A DNA stretch of 64,000 bases from Rhizobium sp. AC27/96 (GTDB taxonomy: Bacteria > Pseudomonadota > Alphaproteobacteria > Rhizobiales > Rhizobiaceae). Below, one piece after another: positions 56,677 to 64,000 of this stretch. The position numbers were made by a program, and so were the translations under genes. The DNA lies in contig NZ_LXKN01000070.1 of NCBI RefSeq assembly GCF_001692325.1, forward strand, positions 124,001-188,000. The letters are read 5' to 3'. Position 1 is the stretch's first letter; every line of letters starts with the position of its first letter. Below the pieces are notes generated by a model that saw nothing but the letters and a program-made list of their open reading frames with translations, was not told where the DNA came from and did no database searches.

Positions 56677-57174
56677 TCATTCAGCTGCGTTGGCATGGTC
56701 GCCCCCGTTGTCCGCCTTGCTTGCAACCGCCGAACCCACGGGGAAATCGACATCGATCGAGCCGGCCTTTTCGAAGGTCAGTTTCGCCCGGATTGTCTCG
56801 CCCTGCTTGAAGGGGTCGATGACGTCCATGAACATGAGGTGATAGCTGCCGGGCTTCAGCTGAACCCTCTTGCCGGCGGGCAGCGGCAGGCCCTTCTCGA
56901 GCTTGCGCATCACCATGACGTCGTTATCCATCTTCATCTCATGGATCTCGACCTTGACCGCTCTCGACGAGCTGGCTGCGATCAACCGGTCATCGGCGCC
57001 GCCGGTATTGGTGATGGTCACATAGCCGCCGCCGACCTCGGCGCCTGGCACCATGGCCCTCACATAGGGAGCGGCGATCTTGAGCTTTCCAAGCATTGTT
57101 TCGGCGGCGAAAGCCAGCCCGGGAACCGTGAGGCAGAGGCTGGCGGCGGCGAAGGAGCTGATAAATCGGTTCAT
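56677..57174 (-). CDS. PCu(A)C-type periplasmic copper chaperone
   Basis: A 165-residue exported DUF461/PCuAC protein. Signal peptide to about residue 23 (LTVPGLAFA-AE); the copper motif H-(M)-X10-M-X21-H-X-M is visible as HEMKMDNDVMVM and, later, YHLMFMD. It hands Cu(I) to the SCO protein and to cytochrome oxidase. AGAGGAAA precedes the ATG at 57174. Third gene of the copper operon. Confidence 0.92.
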   Translation of the reverse strand: MNRFISSFAAASLCLTVPGLAFAAETMLGKLKIAAPYVRAMVPGAEVGGGYVTITNTGGADDRLIAASSSRAVKVEIHEMKMDNDVMVMRKLEKGLPLPAGKRVQLKPGSYHLMFMDVIDPFKQGETIRAKLTFEKAGSIDVDFPVGSAVASKADNGGDHANAAE

Positions 57175-57230
57175 GATCGGTTTCCTCTGGGGATCTGGGT
57201 GCCGCGCGGCAGGTCCTGCCGCGCAGCCTT

Positions 57231-58598
57231 TCATGAGAAGAAGCGTTTCAGTGGGGGCACGAAACGGATGACTGTCTGATCAACCACCAGCATCGCGACG
57301 ACAGCGAGGCCGCTTAAGGGAAAGGCCGCGCCGAAGACGATCGCAATCAGCCACAGCCCGATATAGACGGACTTCTGCGGCGGCATGGGCGGCACGCCGA
57401 GACGGCCGGCCGGCCGGCGCTTCCACCACATCATGACAGCGGTGACGCAGCTGAGGACGATGGCGATACAGGTCGCCAGCATCAGCAACTGGTTGAAGAG
57501 GCCCCATTCCTGCCCCTGGTGAACATTGATGCCCCATTCGATCGCCTGGCCGAATGCCGGATATTGATCGAAGGAGAGATCGACCAGCGGCTTGCCGGAA
57601 TATTGGTCGATATGGACGGTGCGTTCCTGGGAGAGATCCTTGGGGAAGATCGAGGCGGTGAAGACGCCCGTCTCGTCGGAAGGTAGCGCAATGCTGAAGC
57701 CGGGCGCCATGCCCAGTCCCCTGGCGATCTCCACCGCCTTGTCCAGGCCGATCGACTTCGACGCCGCTGCCGCGCCGGAGAGCGGCACTGGCGCGTTCTC
57801 GACGATCCAGCCGGGGCGGTTGACGATATCCTGCGTGACTTTCGTCGATGTGGGCACATTGTCCCAGAGGGCCGCGGGATAGCCGAGATCCTTGGCGGTC
57901 AGCCACGCATTGACATTGGCGCCCCAATAGCCCGACCAGGGCATGCCGCTGAAGGCGAGGAAGAAGATGACGATGCCGGCGATTGCGCCGGTGACGGCAT
58001 GAAGATCGCGCCAGAAGACGCGGCGGGACGGCGTGCCGCGAACGGTGAGGATGCCGCCGGTCTGGCGTCGCGGCCACCAGAGATAGATGCCCGTCACGAC
58101 AAGCATCAGCGCGAAGCCACCGACGATCTCGATGATGCGGTTGGTCCATGTTCCGAAATATTCGAGGCTGTGGATGCGTTTGACGACCCAGCTGAATTCC
58201 TCCTTCGAGCCGACAGAGCCGACTACCTCACCATCATGGGGATTGACGTAGACGAACGTCGATTGGCCGCCTTTCGACACTGTCACCAGGGCGGATCGGT
58301 CTCCCGCCGCAGGCTCGCGATAGGATGTCGCCGCGGTGCCTGGCATGGCAGCCAGTGCCGCATCGACGATCTTTTGTGGCGATAGCATCGGGCCTGTATC
58401 GGCGACGATGTTGCGGTGGGCATAGAAGGTGTCGGCGATCTGATCCTTGAAGAGATAGATGGATCCGGTGATCGCCAGGTTGAGCAGAAAGGGAATGACG
58501 AGCAGGCCGGCGAAGAAGTGCCAGCGCCAGATCGCTCGATAGAGCGAGATCTGGTCCGATGCGGTTGCGGCAGGCTCGGCCGCGGTGAAGGCAGACAT
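57231..58598 (-). CDS. PepSY-associated transmembrane protein
   Basis: A 455-residue PepSY_TM (PiuB/DUF337-type) protein: N-terminal helix around AIWRWHFFAGLLVIPFLLNLAITGSIYLF, a large periplasmic PepSY region, and further helices (FALMLVVTGIYLWWP, IAGIVIFFLAFSGMPW, LLMLATCIAIVLSCVTAVMMWW). Members act in siderophore/iron or copper handling, perhaps as reductases. GGAGAG precedes the ATG at 58598. It belongs to the copper-delivery operon by position. Confidence 0.88.
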   Translation of the reverse strand: MSAFTAAEPAATASDQISLYRAIWRWHFFAGLLVIPFLLNLAITGSIYLFKDQIADTFYAHRNIVADTGPMLSPQKIVDAALAAMPGTAATSYREPAAGDRSALVTVSKGGQSTFVYVNPHDGEVVGSVGSKEEFSWVVKRIHSLEYFGTWTNRIIEIVGGFALMLVVTGIYLWWPRRQTGGILTVRGTPSRRVFWRDLHAVTGAIAGIVIFFLAFSGMPWSGYWGANVNAWLTAKDLGYPAALWDNVPTSTKVTQDIVNRPGWIVENAPVPLSGAAAASKSIGLDKAVEIARGLGMAPGFSIALPSDETGVFTASIFPKDLSQERTVHIDQYSGKPLVDLSFDQYPAFGQAIEWGINVHQGQEWGLFNQLLMLATCIAIVLSCVTAVMMWWKRRPAGRLGVPPMPPQKSVYIGLWLIAIVFGAAFPLSGLAVVAMLVVDQTVIRFVPPLKRFFS

Positions 58599-58845
58599 TG
58601 GGAACTCTCCGAAGCTCCGGCGGCAGGGAATGATCCGTTGCGAGGGATGTGCCCGTCTGCGGGAGTGGCGACCTGTCCGGTCGCGGCTTGTGCCGATGTC
58701 GCTTGCGAAGCGGACAATCAGGATATCCGTCGTGTGTCGGGACATCGGCAAGGAGCCATCTCACCCGCAGCCGGCACGATCAACTCTCGTGCATGGTCCG
58801 GCCGCCGTTGAAGACAAACGTTACGGCAGAGGCCGCGACGCAGGT

Positions 58846-59259
58846 TCAGGCAAGGGTTCGAAGAGCAGGGGGAGCGCGGGGGCCGCTATTGGGCGGATAA
58901 AGCTGCCGGCGGAATGTCTCGCTTCTGGCAACGACGACATCTTCCCGGACAAAGGCGAGATGCTCGCAGATGTCGGTCGGCGGGGTGGGAAGCAGGATGG
59001 CGGCGGAGATGCGGCATGCCTCGCATCCTGGCATATAGGCCTTGCTGTGCTCCTTGCCGTCGGGCGTCCTTTCGGTGACGCAGAGAACCGGCAGGGTTCC
59101 ATCCGGCAGACGGTATTGGGCAAGCTCGAGGGGGGTGAGTTCGGCGGCTGATACAGCCGGGCGATGCGCGAAACCGACGGACAGCAATGCGATGGCGCAT
59201 AGAATGCGCACCAGCAACCGCGTTGTCCTAAAGATCCGCTTCCGCACGATTCTCCCCAT
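58846..59259 (-). CDS. Small exported cysteine-containing protein, first gene of the copper operon
   Basis: A 137-residue protein with an Arg-rich N-terminus, a signal-type helix (about 17-33, LLVRILCAIALLSVGFA), and a mature part with a single CXXC (MPGCEACRISAA, about 73-84) and a further Cys in TDICEHLAFVRE. This resembles DUF2946-type copper-associated proteins, but the match is weak. The ATG at 59259 lacks a clear SD. It lies 247 bases before the PepSY gene, a gap that holds nothing else I can identify. Confidence 0.6.
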   Translation of the reverse strand: MGRIVRKRIFRTTRLLVRILCAIALLSVGFAHRPAVSAAELTPLELAQYRLPDGTLPVLCVTERTPDGKEHSKAYMPGCEACRISAAILLPTPPTDICEHLAFVREDVVVARSETFRRQLYPPNSGPRAPPALRTLA

Positions 59260-59461
59260 TATTGTCCAAAGCAACTACGACATTCGCCGCCGCAGCTCAA
59301 TGCGGCAATTTGGTATGCGTCTTGGTGTGCCCGTTTACATACCGCGCGCAGGTCAGCTACAGATTGGTCGGAAAGCCTGAGCCGACTAACTGGCAAGGCG
59401 CTGTGTCGTTCATCGTTCTGAAGCAGTCCGCCTCCAGGCGTTTGTGCGAAAAGGAAATGGA

Positions 59462-60724
59462 ATGCCCATCGTGTCCTGGAAAGGCGGCGAAGTCGACGTT
59501 GCCGTTATCGGTGCTGGTGCCGCCGGCGTCGGAGCTGCCCGGCGGCTGCAAGCGCTTCGGCCCGACCTTTCGGTCGTTTTGCTCGAAGCCTCCGATCGGG
59601 TCGGCGGGCGGGCGCGGACGATCCATCCCTTCGGCGCCGAAGGAGCCGCGCTCGACCTCGGCTGCGGCTGGCTGCACGGCGCACGCACCAATCCCTGGAC
59701 GAAGATTACCGAAGAGATCGGCCTGACAGTCGATCGCACGCCCGCACCCTGGAGCGACGGCAGCCGGCAGCTGGAAGGCAAAGAGCCGGGGGTGAAGGCG
59801 GCGGCAGGGGCCGTCGCCGAATTCTTCGAGCGGGTCGACGCCTATGACGGCGTTGCCGACACAGATCTGTCGACCATGCTCGCGCCCGATGATCCGTGGA
59901 TCGAGCGGCTTTACGCGGTCGGCGCGTTCATGACCGGGGCGGAGCTGCCGAAGTCCTCGGTGATCGACCTTGGCCGCTACGATCCCGGCCCCGGTCCGGA
60001 CTGGCGCGTGCTGCAGGGTTACGGCACGCTTGTGGCCACCCATGGCTTGCCGGTGCCGACCCTTCTCGGTGTGGAAGTCCGCCGCGTCGACCATACGGCT
60101 GCGGATCATGTCGTGCTTTCGACTGATAAGGGCGAGCTGAAGGCAAAGGCGGTGATCCTGGCCGTCTCCACCAATGTCCTTGCCGCCGAGCGGATCACTT
60201 TCTCGCCGCCGCTTCCGGAAAAGATCGAGGCGGCCTCGCGGCTGCCTCTCGGATTGGCGGACAAGCTTTTCATCCATGTGTCCGAACCGGAGATGTTTCC
60301 CGAGGATACGCATGTCATGGGATCGCGGGAGAGCCGGCGCACCGGAGCCTATCAGCTGAGGCCGTTCGGCGCGCCTGTTATCGAAGCCTATTTTGCCGCC
60401 GATCTCGCGCTCGATCTCGAACGGCAGGGAACGGACGCTGCCTTCGCCTTCTCGGTGGAGCAGCTGAAGCGCGTTTTCGGCGCTGATATCGGCAAGAAAC
60501 TTTCCCCTCTCGTCATGTCGGCCTGGGCGAGCGAGCCATTTGTCGGCGGCTCCTATTCCTATGCGACACCTGGTGCTTCGGATCTGCGCGGTGTTTTGGC
60601 GGCGCCCTGCAACGATCGTCTGTTCTTCGCCGGGGAGGCGTGCTCGAAGACGCGATATTCGACCGCGCATGGTGCCTATGAAAGCGGGGTTGTTGCGGCG
60701 GAAGCGGTCGCAAAAGCGCTCTGA
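59462..60724 (+). CDS. FAD-dependent amine oxidase family protein
   Basis: A 420-residue flavoprotein of the amine-oxidase family: FAD-binding VAVIGAGAAGVGAARRL (about 13-30), the second FAD block LEASDRVGGRART, and the C-terminal LFFAGEACSKTRYSTAHGAYESG. The family oxidises amines such as polyamines or monoamines, or works as a desaturase; the substrate is not clear. AAGGAA precedes the ATG at 59462. Divergent from the copper operon across 202 bases. Confidence 0.88.
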   Translation: MPIVSWKGGEVDVAVIGAGAAGVGAARRLQALRPDLSVVLLEASDRVGGRARTIHPFGAEGAALDLGCGWLHGARTNPWTKITEEIGLTVDRTPAPWSDGSRQLEGKEPGVKAAAGAVAEFFERVDAYDGVADTDLSTMLAPDDPWIERLYAVGAFMTGAELPKSSVIDLGRYDPGPGPDWRVLQGYGTLVATHGLPVPTLLGVEVRRVDHTAADHVVLSTDKGELKAKAVILAVSTNVLAAERITFSPPLPEKIEAASRLPLGLADKLFIHVSEPEMFPEDTHVMGSRESRRTGAYQLRPFGAPVIEAYFAADLALDLERQGTDAAFAFSVEQLKRVFGADIGKKLSPLVMSAWASEPFVGGSYSYATPGASDLRGVLAAPCNDRLFFAGEACSKTRYSTAHGAYESGVVAAEAVAKAL

Positions 60725-60915
60725 TGCCAGCTCGATGGGACAGGCGATGCGCTTCGGAGCGAAAAATAGCGATTCACGTCAAAAATTCGTGCGAAGCGCT
60801 CTTAAACTTGCGCGGCAATAGGCGTAAACGCAATCAAATACCACCCGATTTGGTTTAGATTTTCTCTCGGGAGATGGGCGGCGAAAGCCGTGATGGACAA
60901 AGCATTGGAGGAGCC

Positions 60916-62007
60916 ATGAGTAACGGCGTGACGTTCGACATTCAGAAAAATCCAAATCCGGCAACGGCCAGCGAGCGGGAAACCCTGCTGCAGAATCCGG
61001 GCTTCGGACGCATATTCACCGATCACATGGCAACGATCCATTATTCGCAGGATCGCGGTTGGCACAGCGCCAAGATCGAGCCGCGCAAGGCGCTGGCTCT
61101 CGATCCGGCGACCGTGGTGCTCCATTATGCGCAGGAAATCTTCGAGGGCATGAAGGCCTATCATCTGCCTGACGGCGGAGCGGCACTTTTCCGCCCCACC
61201 GCCAATGCGCGGCGTTTCCACAATTCGGCCGAGCGGCTGGCCATGCCGACCCTGCCTGAAGACCTGTTCGTCGAATCCGTGCGGGAACTGGTGAAGATCG
61301 ACCGCGAGTGGATTCCGACGGCCGAGGGCGCCTCGCTCTATCTCCGGCCGTTCATGATCGGCTCGGAAGCGGCGCTCGGCACAAGGCCTGCGACCGACTA
61401 TCTCTATTGCGTCATTGCTTCTCCGGTAGCCTCCTATTTCAAGGGCGGCGCATCGGCTGTCACGCTTTGGCTTTCCGAGAATTTCACGCGTGCCGCTCCC
61501 GGCGGCACCGGTGCTGCCAAGTGCGGCGGCAACTACGCCGCAAGCCTTTCGGCGCTTGCCGAAGGCCAGCGTGAGGGCTGCGAGCAGGTCGTCTTCCTCG
61601 ATGCTGTCGAGAAGCGTTGGATCGAAGAGCTTGGCGGCATGAACATCTTCTTCGTCTTCGAAGATGGCTCGCTGCAGACACCGCCGCTGACCGGCACGAT
61701 CCTGCCCGGTATCACGCGCGACTCGCTGATCAAGCTCGGGCGCGACATGGGCCTGACCGTTCGCGAAGAGCCTTATGCCATCGATCAATGGCAGGCCGAT
61801 GTCGAGAGCGGACGCCTGCGCGAAGCCTTTGCCTGCGGCACGGCAGCAGTCGTGACGCCGATCGGCAAGTTGAAGGGACGCAAGCATGGCTTCATCATCG
61901 GCGACGGTAATGCCGGCCCTGTAACGCTGAAACTGAAGGCGGCGCTGACGGACATCCAGTTCGGCCGCGCTCCGGACAAGAACGAGTGGCTGGACCGGCT
62001 GTTCTAA
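60916..62007 (+). CDS. ilvE: Branched-chain amino acid aminotransferase
   Basis: A 363-residue class IV PLP aminotransferase (BCAT, longer type): FGRIFTDHMATIHYS, EIFEGMKAYHLPDG, RPFMIGSEAALG, AAKCGGNYAASL and GMNIFFVFEDGSLQTPPLTGTILPGITRDSLIKL, where the usual E-x-F-x-T/G-T-I-L-P-G block is visible. It does the last step of Leu/Ile/Val synthesis and the first of their breakdown. GGAGGAG lies just before the ATG at 60916. A single-gene unit. Confidence 0.95.
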   Translation: MSNGVTFDIQKNPNPATASERETLLQNPGFGRIFTDHMATIHYSQDRGWHSAKIEPRKALALDPATVVLHYAQEIFEGMKAYHLPDGGAALFRPTANARRFHNSAERLAMPTLPEDLFVESVRELVKIDREWIPTAEGASLYLRPFMIGSEAALGTRPATDYLYCVIASPVASYFKGGASAVTLWLSENFTRAAPGGTGAAKCGGNYAASLSALAEGQREGCEQVVFLDAVEKRWIEELGGMNIFFVFEDGSLQTPPLTGTILPGITRDSLIKLGRDMGLTVREEPYAIDQWQADVESGRLREAFACGTAAVVTPIGKLKGRKHGFIIGDGNAGPVTLKLKAALTDIQFGRAPDKNEWLDRLF

Positions 62008-62060
62008 GCTGGCGCAGACGCAAGATCCGTAACCGGTCCTGACCGGGTGATGGATCGATA

Positions 62061-62087
62061 CTCGGCGGGAAGAACTATCCCGCCGAG
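62061..62087. terminator. Perfect hairpin downstream of ilvE
   Basis: CTCGGCGGGA (62061-62070) pairs perfectly with TCCCGCCGAG (62078-62087), loop AGAACTA, but no T-run follows. Probably a weak terminator or an mRNA 3'-end stabiliser for ilvE. Confidence 0.5.
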
Positions 62088-62133
62088 CTCTGACATGTGA
62101 GATCGCATAGTCACCCGAAACTTCGGAGTTGTT

Positions 62134-63060
62134 ATGATGAGCAACGCAAGCGAACGTCCCGGCGCCGAGCCGGGCGAGGAGATCGGCTTTGTCGGTCTCG
62201 GCGTCATGGGCCAGCCGATGGCACTCAATCTCGCAAGAGCCGGCACGCGGCTCGTCGTGTGGAACCGGTCGCCGGCAGCCGCCGATCCGCTGCGTGAGGC
62301 TGGTGCGGCTGTTGCAACAATTGTGGAAGAGGTGTTCGAGCGGACGCGCATCGTCATGCTGATGCTAGTCAACGAGGCGGTGCTGGACGAGGTCCTGCAA
62401 CGCGGCACGCCAGGCTTTGCCAAGCTGGTTTCCGGCCATATCGTGGTTTCGATGGGGTCCAATCCGCCGGATTATTCGCGTGGTCTTGCCGCCGAGATTG
62501 TTGCAGCAGGCGGCCGCTATGTGGAAGCGCCGGTTTCGGGCTCGCGGAAGCCTGCGGAGATGGGCCAACTGGTCTCGCTGCTCGGTGGCGATCCGGAGGC
62601 TGTTGCCGAAGTGCGCCCGCTGCTTGCCCCCATGTGCCGCGAAACGATCCTGTGCGGGCCGGTCGGCAACGCGCTCCTCATGAAGCTCGCCGTCAATCTC
62701 TATCTTTGCACGACGCTTGCCGGATTGGCCGAAGCGGCGCATTTCGCAAGCCAGAACGGGCTCGATCTCTCGAGGTTTCAGGCGGCGATCGATTCCGGTC
62801 CGATGGCCAGCGATCTGACACGCGTGAAGATCCCGAAGCTGATCGCCGGAGATTTTTCCGTGCAGGCGGCGACCGCCGATGCCTTCAACAGCACCAATCT
62901 GATTGCGCAGGCGGCACGAACCGCCGGCATGGCGTCGCCGGTGCTCGATCTATGCCGCGAACTGTATGGCGAGAGCGTCGAACTCGGCAACGGCAGGCTC
63001 GATATGTCCTCGGTGCTCAAGGCCATCGAAGCGCGCACCGCGGCGCTTGGTCGCTCCTAG
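62134..63060 (+). CDS. NAD(P)-dependent beta-hydroxyacid dehydrogenase
   Basis: A 308-residue 3-hydroxyisobutyrate dehydrogenase-family enzyme: Rossmann motif GFVGLGVMGQPMALNLARAG (about 11-30), substrate-binding APVSGSRKPAEMG and the catalytic-Lys region LLMKLAVNLYL. It oxidises or reduces a small hydroxyacid (for example hydroxyisobutyrate, tartronate semialdehyde, glyoxylate or succinic semialdehyde). GGAG lies before the ATG at 62134. Next to ilvE, a link to valine breakdown is possible but not shown. Confidence 0.9.
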   Translation: MMSNASERPGAEPGEEIGFVGLGVMGQPMALNLARAGTRLVVWNRSPAAADPLREAGAAVATIVEEVFERTRIVMLMLVNEAVLDEVLQRGTPGFAKLVSGHIVVSMGSNPPDYSRGLAAEIVAAGGRYVEAPVSGSRKPAEMGQLVSLLGGDPEAVAEVRPLLAPMCRETILCGPVGNALLMKLAVNLYLCTTLAGLAEAAHFASQNGLDLSRFQAAIDSGPMASDLTRVKIPKLIAGDFSVQAATADAFNSTNLIAQAARTAGMASPVLDLCRELYGESVELGNGRLDMSSVLKAIEARTAALGRS

Positions 63061-63126
63061 GAAACAGCTTGCGAATGCCTATGTTGAGTTGAGACTTAGA
63101 CAGGTATTCCCGAAAGGAAGATCGAC

Positions 63127-64000
63127 ATGTCTGCCGCTACAGACAGCAATCTATTTCAGAAGCTCGGATTGAAGCATCCATTGATCGTTGCCCCGATGGC
63201 CGGCGGTCCTTCATCTTCGGACCTCGTGGCCGCCGCCTCGGCTGCGGGCGCGCTCGGCGCCATGGGAGGCGCTTACTCCAACGCGGCGGCGATCGAGGCC
63301 TTTGCCGCTCAGGTGCGCCAGCGGACCGACAAGCCATTTTCGATCAATCTGTTCATTCCTCATTCGATCCCCGACGTCGCGCCGGATCAGCTGGAAAGGG
63401 CCGTCGAGGCGACGGCGGGTTATCGTGAAGAGCTGCAGTTGCCGCCGCCGCAGCTGAGCGCTCCTTATGAAGAGGATTTCGACGTGCAGTTCGAAGCCGT
63501 GCTGCGCATTAAGCCCGCCTGCTTCAGCTTCGTCTTCGGGTTGCTGCCCGCCGACCATATCCGCGCGGCAAAGAAGGCCGGCATCCCGCTGATCGGCACC
63601 GCAACGACGCCGGAAGAGGCGAAGGCGCTTGAAGACAGCGGTGTCGACGCGGTCACGCTGCAGGGGTTCGAGGCTGGCGGCCATCGCGGCATCTTCGATG
63701 CCCATGCGTCGGATCCGGCAATCGACCTCCGCGATCTTCTGGCGCAAAGTGTCGGAAAGATCCGCGTGCCCCTGATCGCGGCCGGCGGCATCATGACGGC
63801 AAGCGATGTTCGCGCGGTTCTGCAGGCCGGTGCGCAAGCCGTGCAGGTGGGCACCGCTTTCTTGGCCTGCGCGGAAGCCGGGACGTCTGCACCCTATCGG
63901 GTGAAACTTCTGGCAACGCCGGAGCGCAGGACACGCACGACGCGCGTCTTTTCCGGCCGTTTTGCCCGTGGCCTCGAAAACCGTTTCATGGATGAGATGG
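63127..64000 (+). CDS. Nitronate monooxygenase / FMN-dependent oxidoreductase (cut by window edge)
   Basis: The first 291 codons of an FMN-dependent TIM-barrel enzyme of the nitronate monooxygenase / 2-nitropropane dioxygenase family. Motifs: PLIVAPMAGGPSS at the amino end, NLFIPHS, GVDAVTLQGFEAGGHRG and LIAAGGIMTASDVRAVLQAGAQAVQVGTAFL, the phosphate- and flavin-binding strands. It denitrifies alkyl nitronates such as propionate-3-nitronate; related proteins act as enoyl-ACP reductases (FabK). AAAGGA precedes the ATG at 63127, 66 bases past the preceding dehydrogenase, so the two may be cotranscribed. The carboxy-terminus lies outside the window. Confidence 0.88.
   Translation, partial: MSAATDSNLFQKLGLKHPLIVAPMAGGPSSSDLVAAASAAGALGAMGGAYSNAAAIEAFAAQVRQRTDKPFSINLFIPHSIPDVAPDQLERAVEATAGYREELQLPPPQLSAPYEEDFDVQFEAVLRIKPACFSFVFGLLPADHIRAAKKAGIPLIGTATTPEEAKALEDSGVDAVTLQGFEAGGHRGIFDAHASDPAIDLRDLLAQSVGKIRVPLIAAGGIMTASDVRAVLQAGAQAVQVGTAFLACAEAGTSAPYRVKLLATPERRTRTTRVFSGRFARGLENRFMDEM

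Noticed and set aside
60740..60835. Repeats of GCGCTTCG / GCGAAGCGC type downstream of the amine oxidase gene
   Set aside because: Short palindromic pieces are visible (GATGCGCTTCGGAGCG and GTGCGAAGCGCTC), but I cannot pair them into a convincing terminator or identify a second copy in the window.

Overview
The window looks like a stretch of core chromosome from a fast-growing alphaproteobacterium of the Rhizobium/Agrobacterium/Sinorhizobium group. The pointers are a CpdR-type cell-cycle response regulator, a Brucella/rhizobial Omp10-like lipoprotein, homospermidine synthase, a MloK1-like cyclic-nucleotide-gated channel, an MmgR (alpha-r8/'suhB') small RNA, an EcfG-type stress promoter, RIME-like palindromic repeats, and the G+C-rich codon use. 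I see no phage, plasmid, IS, CRISPR or rRNA genes. Family assignments are made by eye, without database searches.

Layout. 1-5.8 kb (minus): a compact operon of a giant transglutaminase/DUF2126 protein, a circularly permuted ATP-grasp/alpha-E fusion, and the first codons of a second transglutaminase. This is the gene set of a predicted but poorly understood peptide-ligation/peptide-cleavage system. 6-11.5 kb: ManC, a TerC-like DUF475 membrane protein, four small stress or secreted proteins (one behind a textbook EcfG promoter), tRNA-Val(GAC) and cpdR. 11.7-18 kb: an N-formylglutamate amidohydrolase-like enzyme, the MmgR sRNA, a HisN-type phosphatase, a hydrolase, the K+ channel, an Lrp/DUF2000 divergent pair, and an Hsp20 gene with an RpoH promoter plus a ROSE-like RNA thermometer. 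18-28.5 kb: a BASS transporter/LysR divergent pair, a previously unmarked 43-aa membrane peptide gene, threonine aldolase and gltBD (ammonia assimilation).

28.5-39.8 kb: an orphan glycyl-tRNA-synthetase-like catalytic core preceded by a strong promoter, a leaderless 33-codon reading frame and a large hairpin; a periplasmic SGNH hydrolase plus lytic transglycosylase (cell wall); galU, a beta-barrel protein and kpsF (envelope polysaccharide precursors); an NfeD/QmcA membrane-quality pair; an apparently dead HtrA-like PDZ protein; and ferrochelatase. 39.9-50.8 kb: a LysM-tailed 5'-nucleotidase, omp10, homospermidine synthase, pabB-pabC-yciI (folate), a 216-bp nested inverted repeat, oligoendopeptidase F and an orphan sigma54 response regulator. 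50.9-64 kb: a DUF882 peptidase-like protein, a three-gene glycan cluster (sialyltransferase-like, GT25, deacetylase), a five-gene copper-delivery operon, an amine-oxidase-like flavoprotein, ilvE, a beta-hydroxyacid dehydrogenase and a nitronate-monooxygenase-like gene cut by the window edge.

Most genes are housekeeping, envelope or stress functions. The most interesting material is regulatory or orphan: the aaRS-like gene with its attenuator-like leader, the ATP-grasp/transglutaminase operon, the heat-shock RNA thermometer, the small-protein gene, and the sialyltransferase-like cluster.
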